Shown: positions 1-8,478, numbered from the stretch's first letter. The stretch is DNA of 12,574 bases from Chromera velia (GCA_018398765.1 JAHBMJ010003210.1:1-12574); one strand, 5' to 3'. The notes: generated by a model from the letters alone, not told the origin. Made by a program: numbers and translations.

Positions 1-40
1 GGGGGGAAGAGGGTGGTCAGATAGAAAGAAAGGAGGGTAC

Positions 41-182
41 GTGAAGAGGAGGGTTGTGCCATTTTGGAATTCATCCACCTCGTTGATGGATTCAAATGAA
101 CGCTGCGAGCGATCAACTGCCAGCTTCATCATCTGTTCCTTCTTTTCGTCCAGTCGTTTCTTTCTCAGCTGTTCACTGTGTC
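41..182 (-). CDS. Partial coding exon of an unidentified gene, running off the left edge
   Basis: Reading the minus strand, a good acceptor (ctctgcag, ending at 183) is followed by an open frame whose translation looks like real protein: HSEQLRKKRLDEKKEQ, then MMKLAVDRSQRSFESINEVDEFQNG. It is a charged, Lys/Arg/Glu/Gln-rich stretch that would suit an alpha-helix or coiled coil. Possible donors are at 78 (GTGGAT) or 40 (GTACCC), so the 3' end is uncertain; the exon could also run on past base 1. The same frame stays open back to the TGA at 403-405. It includes a second protein-like patch at about 303-262 (LASDWDQRAYAAG), separated by a CATG microsatellite, so it may be one long exon or two. 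No phase-matching GT donor was found to join the two patches. I do not recognise the family. The call rests on composition and splice-site context only. Confidence 0.4.
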
Positions 183-211
183 CTGCAGAGACAGAAGAGA
201 CGCGTAGTCTC

Positions 212-232
212 CATGCATGCATGCATGCATGC
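212..232. repeat. (CATG)n short tandem repeat
   Basis: About five copies of the self-complementary tetramer CATG in a row. It lies within the minus-strand open frame described for 1-402; if translated there it gives a short His/Ala/Cys/Met run, which argues that this stretch is more likely intron than exon. Confidence 0.9.
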
Positions 233-402
233 TTGATTGATCGGAGTGCTGCAAAATGAACCCTGCCGGCAGCATAGGCCCGTTGGTCCCAGTCTGAAGC
301 TAGCTGTGGTTTGTCGGGACAGAAGAAAGAGGAAAGGGGGTGATCAATGATGAGGGCGCATGCACGGGACCGGGGAGGAAAGGAGGCTTGCACAAACAAA
401 GG

Positions 403-835
403 TCAAAGGAAACGAAAGGAAAGGGCAGGAGGGCAAAACGTCCGTTTGTCATTTCGGTAGAGGACCCTTCTCCTAGCTGTGCGAATTTTTTTAAATTTTT
501 CTTTAATGACCTCGATCCCCCCCCCCTGCGCCTCCTCCTCCCGCCTTGGAAGGAAAATGAGCCGAAGCCCTTTCCCTTCCATCTTTCTTTGGTTTCATCC
601 CATAAGGTGTCTGTCCTACGCGAAACACACAGGCGGTACTTGGCAATAAAAGGGACAAACAACAGACGCCAACGCGCAGCAGTTGGGGAGAGAATAGAGA
701 AGAGAAGCACAGAGAGAGTCGGAAGCGAGGAAATTGAGCCTCGTTGTCTGTGTGTCCAGACATGGGTACGTCGTTTCTTCCTCCGTTTAGACTCAGTAAG
801 TGAATGAATGATCGAGGCGATGGTGTGTGTGTGTG

Positions 836-877
<42 letters not shown>

Positions 878-2330
878 CGTGTGTGTGTGTGTGTGTGTGT
901 GTGCGTCTGTCTTTGTGTGAACCGAAAAGGGGAACGGGGAGCAGACAGACGAAAGAGAGAGCGTCTACGGGCAAAGTGGTGGATTCGTTGTACGTTAAGA
1001 GGAGTGAGGGGGGGAGAGGCTTCTGGTTTCTCCTTTTTTTGGGGGGCTTTGGGCAGCCGCTCTTGTTTTTTCGGGTTCACGGACGTCAATTCGAATCATT
1101 TATGCGCAATGAGTTTGTTCTCGTGTGTTCACGTTCAGACCACATGCCTGCATGCCTAGAGGAATGCATGAACGCCCTCTCTTGCGTGCATGGGTTAATG
1201 GTCAAGTCAGAACCGTAGCTCAAGAAGAGAGCGAGAGAGAGGAGAGGGAAGAAAGCACAAAACGACGGCTCAATTCTTTGTCCTCGTTTCTCCTCTAGTT
1301 GATCTTCGAATTCATGAGTCCAATGAGTCCCGGGGGGGGTGAATGGAGGGAAGAAGGAGAGAAGGGGAGACCCGGACAGAAAGCCTGACGGGCAAGGGCT
1401 CATCTTGGCTCTGTCCTAGCTGGATTCGTTGTTAATTCTTTTGACATGTATGTCTAATTCTCTGTTCAATAAAACCCATGAAACGAAGAGGTCGATCCTG
1501 CATTTCTGTGCTCTGTTCTTCATGTCGTGAGTGTCTGTCAGTTTCTTAGAGAACGGGCGACTTCGGTCTTCTTTTCTCCCGATGGCCAACGTTTTCCTTT
1601 CTTGTCTGTCTGTTTGTCCGTTTGTTTGCTTGCTTTTTGCTCTTCAAACTTTGATCGGTCGATGCGGGATTGCTGGATTGAAGGTCTGTTTTTTTTTTTT
1701 CATTGATTGCACCTCTAATGCTTACACTGCATGATGTTCTCTACTCCTCTTTCCTTCTCTAAGTTACTTTCGGGGTATTTGAATGCAGACCCCCCTATTG
1801 ATTCGACCGTTTTCCTTCCTGGATTCAGGAAGGAAGGAAGGAAGGAGGCGAGGTCTTTCCCCCCTTTTGTCTGGCTTCGTGCTATCCGGCTCTACGCCTG
1901 GATCCATGCACGTGCACAAGAACAATGAAGCTGTTTGCTTATTTCTGAACGACTCCCAGTAGCTGCGAGGGCGGGGTTGGAGAGGGTGGTGGTATGCTGT
2001 TTACAATAAGAAGCGGGTTCATGGGGAATCCTCTCTCTAGCTGACTTTATTAAAGTGGATTCCTTCAAGGAGTCTGACTGATGGACTCGATGGCGACAGG
2101 GAGGAGACCGGCGATCACCAATCGGGGGGGGATTGCTTCAAAAAGAAAGAGCGCCTTGTCATTGAAAAATCGGACAGCCCCGTCGCACCATCGACAAGCC
2201 AACTGACAAATGGGGGACACCCAATGAGAAAGATCCTGGAAAAGACCGAGTCCGCTGGGAATGGAAGAGCATCAAACTCCCGGGCCATGTGTGGAAAACG
2301 AAGACCATGAAGTCACAAAAGGCTTGTACA
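403..2330. other. Gene-poor stretch with simple-sequence DNA
   Basis: I see no coding exon that can be defended here. Open frames exist on both strands but have low-complexity translations. A short ATG exon with a good donor (ATG at 761, GTAAGT at 795) is visible on the plus strand, but no matching downstream exon could be found. The stretch is homopolymer-rich, with poly-C at about 518-527, poly-G at about 1332 and poly-T at about 1688. There is a small (GGAA)n patch near 1828-1848. AATAAA at about 1467 resembles a polyadenylation signal but has no gene attached. The region may hold 5' exons or promoter sequence of the minus-strand gene at the left edge. Confidence 0.5.
822..904. repeat. (GT)n microsatellite with GTGC interruptions
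   Basis: About 80 bases of alternating GT interrupted by GC substitutions. It generates the spurious Cys/Val and Thr/His repeat frames on the two strands. Alternating purine-pyrimidine tracts of this kind can adopt Z-DNA, but nothing else here suggests a function. Confidence 0.95.
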
Positions 2331-2900
2331 TTAACAACTAATGTGAACAAAGAAAACCTTTTGCTAGACCTTTTGTTATTCATACGTATTAAACAAATCA
2401 AATCAATTAAGCTACTTTATGATCGATCTTAACCTAGGTTTTGATTGATTGTTTAATTGTGCAGTGCATTAGGCAGTGTAAATTAAGTTTATGATAAACG
2501 TCACGCATTGAATCATCCTAGGAATCATCATGCAATTATAATCTAGTAATTAATGATTCAATTTAAATGTCACACTAATAAATTTAGAATAAAATGACAA
2601 TATCATTGTAAGTTTTTTACCTACTATTAGGCTACTAATACCTAGTTTAACATTTAGTTTGACTAGAATAATGCTAATTTAATGATAATGAGATTTGGCT
2701 ATATAACTTCACTTTTTTTGACTGTTAACCACCGCCACTGCATATACATACCAACACATTTGTGTAAGTGTCACTTAGACCCTACCTTAGACTAACTTAG
2801 ACCGTAGTGAGCCTCATAGCAGCTTAGTATGCACGCTGAAAAACTTTTAAAACAAATCACTGCTAATTTATGCATGATGTTCATCTAGATGTTCATTGTA

Positions 2901-2907
2901 TTTTTCC
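2901..2907. repeat. Left copy of the target-site duplication TTTTTCC
   Basis: Direct repeat partner of 3153-3159, immediately outside the left terminal inverted repeat of the MITE-like element. Confidence 0.65.
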
Positions 2908-3152
2908 TCTAGGCGACGCACAGTGATAAAAAAAAAGAAAAAAAAAATCTGGAGAAGCCTAATCTTTTTTATTTTTTTTTCTGTTATTTTATTGGAATTG
3001 CCAAACATATAACAAAAACACATCTAACTACAAAACCTACCTTTGCTAAGTTTGCTTGGACCTTTGACCACTAGACTAAAAAAAAAAAAAAGAAAAAAAA
3101 AATCTCGACATGTCTATTCTTTTTTTTTTTTTACCACTGTGCGTCGCCTAGA
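2908..3152. mobile_element. MITE-like nonautonomous element with 18-bp TIRs
   Basis: The left end is TCTAGGCGACGCACAGTG (2908-2925) and the right end is its exact reverse complement (3135-3152). The similarity continues inward imperfectly, as an A-rich tract on the left and T-rich tract on the right. The element is bounded on both sides by TTTTTCC (2901-2907 and 3153-3159), a candidate 7-bp target-site duplication; counting a neighbouring A makes it ATTTTTCC, 8 bp. The 245-bp length, lack of an ORF, AT-rich interior and internal A-run/T-run snap-back segments fit a miniature inverted-repeat element. An 8-bp duplication would suggest the hAT superfamily, but the family is not established. Confidence 0.75.
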
Positions 3153-3159
3153 TTTTTCC
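3153..3159. repeat. Right copy of the target-site duplication TTTTTCC
   Basis: Direct repeat partner of 2901-2907, immediately outside the right terminal inverted repeat of the MITE-like element. Confidence 0.65.
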
Positions 3160-3550
3160 TGTACACAACAAATTAACAGTAACAACAATCATGCTAGCTA
3201 AAATGCTAAATTTATTTTATAAAAGCTGGAGCATCTTGAAACGTTTTCTCATTCCTACGTTTCTTTCTTCTTTTTTCTATATACATGTATTTTCTTTTTT
3301 TCCTTAATCCTAAATCTTTTTCAACGTCATCATGGCACCTTGCATGGCTCTCTTCTTTAGGTGATCCGCTGAAACCACCAGAGGCGTCCCAGGGACCCCT
3401 GCGATTTTCTCTTCAATTTTTTGGACAATTAGGATTCATCCAATCGACGATATTTTCTTTCCCTTTGTTTCTAAAGACCGTGTAGAATTGCATCCTTCCC
3501 GATTCTCCCCTCCCCCCTTTCCATCCATTGCTCGGTTTCTCTTCTCCCCC

Positions 3551-6500
3551 TCACCCAAGAGACGGCCTGGGTGCTTGAGCACTGTTGTCTCCGAAAGTCT
3601 GGTGTTGCACTTGTATGATACTCTCCTGAATGACCACATTGACGGTTGGCTGTTGCGCCTGCCCTCTCGCCGCCATCCCTTCACTAAATATCGAACCCAC
3701 AATCCTCAACCCATTCACTGCCTTGGCTTTGAACTTTGCGGAGGCAGCCGTGTCCATCGTCACACGTACTGCAGTCTCCAGAATCGTTCCTTCGTACTTC
3801 TCAATCCAGTACATTCTTCCACTCCGAAGATTCGCCACTCCCGACAACGTCCCCCCCCCATCCGAATCCCCATGCCGCCCTGTGATTGCATGCAGACCCT
3901 CTGAATCCGGTAAGGGGGAAAGCTCCAAATTATAGAAACAGTCATGCGACCTTCCGTCCTCTCTGTAGTTTCCCTTCCATGGTCCTGACAGCTCTTGTGA
4001 CGTCAGCGTCCACCACCCCGACGCCTCGCGTACCCATGGTTCCGATTGCCTGCAGAAAGCTCTGTAGTCTGCTCTCTGCTCGGCAGTCACCTCTTCAGAA
4101 TACCCCCCCTCGGATGCGATTTGGCGATTTATCCACACATTCAACCCCCAACTGATCAAAAGTCCCAGAAGAACAGCCCCAAAGCCAATTCCCAGTGCCA
4201 GAAACCATGTGCCCAAATCGGCTGGTTTGCCGCCCCCTCTGCGGTCACTGCAAATCAACAGGTCATCGAAAGGGAGACAGAGAGACAAACTTGAAAAAGA
4301 GAACGAAGTCACGAAGAGCTATCGATAGAGTGAGTGCAACAATTAATTTGCAACGATCGAAGAAAGCTCATGCAGCCCCGGGCACGATGCACGAGTCTCT
4401 CCTTTCCGGCCTCTGTGCTCCTTCCTTCAATCCTTCCTTCCTTCCTTCCTTCCTTCCTTCAATCCTTCCTTCCTTCCTTCCTTCCTTCCTTCCTTCAATC
4501 CTTCCTTCCTTCCTTCCTTCCTTCCTTTCTTCCTTCCTTCAATCCTTCCTTCCTTCCTTCCTTCCTTCAATCCTTCCTTTCTTCCTTCCTTCCTTCCTTC
4601 CTTCCTTCCTTCCTTCAATCCTTCCTTCCTTCCTTCCTTCCTTCCTTCCTTCCTTCAATCCTTCAATCCTTCCTTCCTTCCTTCCTCCCTTCCTTCCTTC
4701 CTTCAATCCTTCCTTCCTTCCTTCCTTCCTTTCTTCCTTCCTTCAATCCTTCCTTCCTTCCTTCCTTCCTTCCTTCAATCCTTCAATCCTTCCTTCCTTC
4801 CTTCCTTCCTTCCTTCCTTCCTTCCTTCCTTCCTTCCTTCCTTCGGGAAATAATCCTCTCTGCTACTCTTGTCCCCCTTTCCCGTTCGCAAGCCTACCGA
4901 GCTCCCTTCAATGGCACGTTTTCGGAAGAAAAGTGCAACGGCCAGCCACAAATATATTTTTTTCCGAAAAGTGCAACGAACAGCAACAAATATGATTTTT
5001 TTCCCGAGAACCGTCTATTTGTCTTTCTTTCTGGGGCGCCAAAATGTCCGATCACGTCAAACTCTCACTCTATAAAAGGATGCGTATGCGCGCCTCTCTT
5101 GTGCATGTTCCCCTTCATCATCGACCTGATGGGGATCCTTCCTTTCCCTCTCTCTCCTTTTCTCTCAGGAGGCACTTCTTGACTTTTTTGTTNTCCTTCC
5201 TTCCTTCATTCCTTCCTTCCTTCCTTCCTTCCTTCCTTCCTTCCTTCCTTCCTTCCTTCCTTCCTTCCTTCCTTCCTTCCTTCCTTCCTTCCTTCCTTCC
5301 TTCAATCCTTCCTTCCTTCCTTCCTTCCTTCCTTCCTTCCTTCCTTCCTTCCTTCCTTCCTTCAATCCTTCCTTCCTTCCTTCAATCCTTCCTTCCTTCC
5401 TTCCTTCCTTCCTTCCATCCTTCCTTCCTTCCTTCCTTCGGGAAATAATCCTCTCTGCTACTCTTGTCCCCCTTTCCCGTTCGCAAGCCTACCGAGCTCC
5501 CTTCAATGGCACGTTTTCGGAAGAAAAGTGCAACGGCCAGCCACAAATATATTTTTTTCCGAAAAGTGCAACGAACAGCAACAAATATGATTTTTTTCCC
5601 GAGAACCGTCTATTTGTCTTTCTTTCTGGGGCGCCAAAATGTCCGATCACGTCAAACTCTCACTCTATAAAAGGATGCGTATGCGCGCCTCTCTTGTGCA
5701 TGTTCCCCTTCATCATCGACCTGATGGGGATCCTTCCTTTCCCTCTCTCTCCTTTTCTCTCAGGAGGCACTTCTTGACTTTTTTGTTTTTTCTTGATCGA
5801 TTCTCCAGAATCACATGGCGGTCAACAGGAACAGGGGAGGGAGAACCGGGTGACAAGAGAAGCTGGTAGACAGACATTGCATTCCCCTCAGTGTGCTTCT
5901 CTCTTTGTGCACAAACAAAGATTCCTGCTTGCAGGACTCACCTGTAGAAGTGGTAACTGTCTGAAGAGTAACCCCCTGAACGGATTGCCACGTGCATAAG
6001 CAGCAAGAACGAGTTGGCATGAAGGACGGCTGAAGCATCAATTCAAAAAACTCTTGATTTTGCGCAGAGAGGTGGGTGGACGTACAAAAAAAGGAGCTCC
6101 CTTCGTTAAAAAATGGAAAACCAAAAAGGTAAAAAACATGCATGTTTACAGAAACACGATCAACTGACATCTATACTGCAATGGAGAGAGCGCATAGGTC
6201 ATGGGGGCACTCCCAGAGAAGAACAGAAAAGCGGGTTGGTCAAAGAGTCCATGAATCGCACAAACTAACCGTGGTAAGAACTAGAGGAACTGCTGCCGCC
6301 CCAAGAGCTCCCACCAGAAGAATACCCACCACCCGAGCTGAACCCGGAGCCTCCCTTGAAAGAGGTCTCTGGCGGTGTTTGGTCTTCGTCGAATGTGTCA
6401 GAGAGAATTTCTTCGTCTACTTCCTTTGCTTCTTCTTCTCCCCTCCCACGCGCATGTGAGAGGACTGAACTCATGGGGGGGGACTCATCCTGTCCTTCTA

Positions 6501-6639
6501 AACCTGTCATCGCTGTTTCGGTCCTAGTAGATGTTAAGGTTTTTGAGTGTCTAGTTCCCGTGAAGTGCTCGGGGAAGTCTCTGCCTACGCAGACTGTCAG
6601 ACTACTGAACAGCGCCACAGCCAACAAGAACAGTCGCAT
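3551..6639 (-). CDS. Signal-peptide, Gly/Ser-rich, single-pass membrane protein (three exons)
   Basis: I reconstructed this gene from splice phases. Exon 1 is 6639-6270, exon 2 is 5975-5942 (34 nt) and exon 3 is 4247-3551, ending in TGA; total 366 residues. Donors are GTTAGT and GTGAGT; acceptors are TTCAG and TTGCAG. Exon 1 ends in phase 1 and exon 2 in phase 2, and both joins keep the frame. ATG at 6639 opens a clear signal peptide (MRLFLLAVALFSSLTVCVG). An acidic stretch follows (about 67-90), then a Gly/Ser/Tyr-rich run (about 95-134) that continues smoothly across exon 2 (GYSSDSYHFY). A hydrophobic membrane segment spans about 149-171. The C-terminal domain has spaced motifs GPWKGNY (223-229), ITGRHGDSDGGGTLSG (256-271) and GRMYWIEKY (278-286), suggestive of a small beta-rich fold. 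If both hydrophobic segments act as predicted, the topology is type I. I recognise no named family and assign no function. The stop lies inside a good donor (CTTGG|GTGAGG), so an additional 3' exon is possible. Confidence 0.7.
4421..4844. repeat. (TTCC)n array with TTCAATCC interruptions
   Basis: More than 400 bases of TTCC units, punctuated at irregular intervals by the variant TTCAATCC and a few TTTC and CTCC changes. The plus-strand frames read as endless Phe/Leu/Pro/Ser and the minus strand as Lys/Glu/Gly/Arg, which is an artefact of the tetramer. On the sense strand of the surrounding gene it is a polypurine GGAA tract. Confidence 0.97.
4929..5003. repeat. Paired 38-bp direct repeat (AAAAGTGCAACG...CACAAATAT)
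   Basis: Two neighbouring imperfect copies share AAAAGTGCAACG, a CAGC core, ACAAATAT and a poly-T tail; GTGCAACG recurs at 4933 and 4971. They sit about 70-140 bases upstream of the TATAAAAG word and recur in copy B at 5524-5598. Confidence 0.8.
5071..5078 (+). promoter_or_regulatory. TATA-box-like word TATAAAAG (copy A)
   Basis: A textbook TATAAAAG lies downstream of the paired 38-bp repeats, with its twin at 5666-5673 in copy B. It faces the plus strand, antisense to the surrounding gene, and is inside an intron. No clear gene follows it, so promoter activity is only a possibility. Confidence 0.25.
5193..5193. other. Assembly ambiguity (single N)
   Basis: The only non-ACGT base. It sits exactly where copy A of the 348-bp block meets the second TTCC array, which is what a contig join or unresolved repeat would look like. 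Confidence 0.95.
5194..5439. repeat. Second (TTCC)n array
   Basis: About 245 bases of TTCC units with TTCATTCC, TTCAATCC and TTCCATCC interruptions, directly between the N and copy B of the 348-bp block. The pattern of interruptions differs from the first array. Confidence 0.97.
5440..5787. repeat. 348-bp block, copy B
   Basis: Identical by eye to 4845-5192, including the TATAAAAG word (5666-5673) and paired 38-bp repeats. Unlike copy A it continues into unique sequence on the right. Confidence 0.95.
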
Positions 6640-7283
6640 CGTGGGTCACAAATCAAGGTCAGTCAAATCTCCGTTTCAGTCGTTGCTTGCCCGAACAACA
6701 AATCTGTTTTCCAGCAAACTGAGAGTGGATCGATTCGTTAATCGGCGTAGAGTGGCAGCAAAGTCATGAAGCAGACTATTAATACCGAATCGTAGTGCCG
6801 ACTGACTGTGCAAGGTTTCATAAGCAGAAACCAAACATGCATCCGTGACCAGTACTGATTCAGAGTACATCCCCGCAGAACGCGCAGGAAAAAAAAAAAA
6901 CTATACACAGGGCCGCGGCGTGACGCGCGACTGGGCCCCCCGCGCGGGGGCCCAAACAGGACATGAAGCAGAACTCGTCAACTCCGGGAGATGATTGCCG
7001 CGAGCTAGATCCAGCCTCAACGAAGGATCCTCTTGGAACGACTTCAAGGGCAAGGGAAGTTTGCGAAGCCTGTGGTATGGAATTTTCCCTTCTCTCACCA
7101 GGACGCAGTTCCGAACGCGAAACAATCTTTTTTTGCTCTGAAAGGTCTCAAATCGACTCAGTGGCTGGACTGAAGAGCTGGCCGATCCTAGACTAGGTAG
7201 CTGTTCTGGGAGGTTGTTTCCTCCCTGGCTCCACAGGTGCTTGTTCGTTGGATTTGTTTGCCTGTGGAGGCGTCAAGGCCATC
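6640..7283. promoter_or_regulatory. Divergent intergenic region between the two main genes
   Basis: About 640 bases separate the start codons of the minus-strand membrane-protein gene (ATG at 6639) and the plus-strand PROPPIN gene (ATG at 7284), so it must hold both 5' flanks. Visible elements are a poly-A run (about 6889-6900), a weak TATA-like CTATACA (6901) and a GC-rich stretch with a strong hairpin (6932-6954). An ATG at 6963 opens a 77-codon frame ending at 7196; it could be an upstream ORF of the PROPPIN transcript or chance. No canonical TATA box is evident for either gene. Confidence 0.5.
6932..6954. promoter_or_regulatory. GC hairpin, 9-bp stem and 5-base loop
   Basis: TGGGCCCCC (6932-6940), loop CGCGC, then GGGGGCCCA (6946-6954) form a perfect 9-bp stem. 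It is the most GC-rich point of the divergent region. It could be a regulatory palindrome or, if transcribed, a stable structure in the PROPPIN 5' UTR. Confidence 0.6.
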
Positions 7284-8375
7284 ATGTCGTCTCTCACTCT
7301 GTACGATAATAAGAAAAATGAGTTTCTGTTTTTGACTTTCAACCAAGATTACGGGTGCTTCGCTTGCGGGACCCTAAACGGATTTCGGGTCTACAACTCG
7401 GTCAGTCTCTGACACTATTCTCCTTCTCATGCCCAGAGACTACTGGATTCTCTGGTGATCATGACGCTCTCATCTGCGTCTCGTGTCCTGTCTGTTCCTT
7501 GCAGGATCCTTTTCGTGAAACCTTCCGTCGCGGTCAGTCGGCTCGTCAGTCCGTCTCCTCAAAGACTGACTCACACGTTTCTTCTTTCCTTCTGCTTTCA
7601 GCGCTCTATCTCTAGGCAAAATTCCCTGTCAAAAGAGTGACGAACTCCTTGTCATCTTGGTGGGTGAAAGCCTCCCAAGGCGTCCCGGTCTTCTCATACC
7701 GCGCCTCGCCTTTCCGTCTGTCTGTCTGTCTGTCTGGAAATGATTTTGTGTTCGATAAATCTGTAAACGTGTAATGTCTGACCATGTCTGAACATCACTT
7801 CGTCTGCTTTGCGTCTGTCGGGGCTTCATTCAGACTCGGCGTAGAGATGAGTCAGGGCAAGACAAGTTGGCAATCACTCATGGTTCGTACGCTGCGGATA
7901 TGAAATAAAACTGTGTCTTGTCCCTTTTGTTGCAGAATTTTCAAAACCCGATCCTGATGCGTCTGCGGATGCGAGTGGGAGCACGAACCCCTTCGCATCC
8001 GGGGCTGGCGGCGGGGGCGGCAATGCCGTAAGCCGATCCCAGGGCATCGGCATAGTTGAGATGCTGTACAGGTGTAACATTCTTGCGTTGGTGGGGGGGG
8101 GACCGAACCCCAAATGGGCCCCCAACAAGGTGCTTCTCTGGGATGACAGACAAGAAAGACCAATCGCAGAGCTAAGCTTCAAGCTGGCTGTGCGAGCAGT
8201 GAAGCTCTCTCGAGAAGTGTCCGTCGCTTCTTTCGTTCTGTTTCGCTTTTTTTTGTGTTCACCACCACTCTTCCTGAACTGTTCACGTGTGTCTGTCCAC
8301 CTTCCTTCCTGCCTATCTTTTGTGCAAGCTGCCTCTTGGCACAGCATCCCTGCGCGAAACTCTCCACTCGCCACC

Positions 8376-8421
<46 letters not shown>

Positions 8422-8444
8422 CTGTGTGTGTGCCTGTGTGTGTG

Positions 8445-8478
<34 letters not shown>

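Larger units (their letters stand above)
2330..3260. other. AT-rich island
   Basis: Composition changes abruptly from balanced or GC-rich flanking DNA to visibly AT-rich sequence with many TAAT/ATTA words. No reading frame of interest crosses it. It contains a cluster of three CTTAGAC words (2774, 2786, 2796), a direct repeat of GATGTTCAT (2876 and 2888) and the MITE-like element at 2908-3152. The left edge sits near a small palindrome (ACATTA-ACAAC-TAATGT, about 2327-2343). I found no inverted repeat joining the two ends of the whole island. It could be an old transposon remnant, an organelle-derived insert or an AT-rich downstream flank of the minus-strand gene. Confidence 0.6.
4845..5192. 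repeat. 348-bp block, copy A
   Basis: It starts at GGGAAATAATCC and ends at GACTTTTTTGTT. By eye it is identical to 5440-5787, 595 bases further on. It is preceded by a TTCC array and followed directly by the N at 5193. It contains two imperfect 38-bp-spaced copies of an AAAAGTGCAACG element and a TATAAAAG word. No significant coding frame is apparent. Confidence 0.95.
4248..5941 (-). other. Second intron of the membrane-protein gene, filled with repeats
   Basis: This 1.7-kb intron lies between the 34-nt exon 2 and exon 3. It runs from GTGAGT at 5941 to TTGCAG at 4248 on the minus strand. Reading with the gene, it holds (GGAA)n arrays, two copies of a 348-bp block and the single N. No additional exon of the gene is needed or seen inside it. 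Confidence 0.65.

Noticed and set aside
300-1218. Overlapping frames around the (GT)n tract on both strands
   Set aside because: Their length comes from the stop-free dinucleotide repeat; the flanking residues are low-complexity and no frame is better than its rivals.
2159-2401. 80-codon minus-strand frame at the edge of the AT-rich island
   Set aside because: No domain, no splice support and a composition change within it; most likely chance.
4195-5448. Long frames of repeated Phe-Leu-Pro-Ser or Lys-Glu-Gly-Arg
   Set aside because: They are direct translations of the TTCC/GGAA tetramer in every frame and lie inside an intron of the minus-strand gene.
4421-5787. CRISPR-like or tandem-gene interpretation of the array plus duplicated block
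   Set aside because: There are no regular spacers, the units are a tetranucleotide microsatellite, and the two large copies are explained by duplication or misassembly.
6165-6180. Acceptor CCATTGCAG on the minus strand, 86 bases after exon 1 of the membrane-protein gene
   Set aside because: In the required phase it gives one residue and then a TAG stop, whereas the 5975-5942 exon continues the protein and fits exon 3.
6963-7196. 77-codon plus-strand frame upstream of the PROPPIN
   Set aside because: It has an ATG but no recognisable domain and lies in the probable 5' flank; kept only as a possible upstream ORF, not as a gene.
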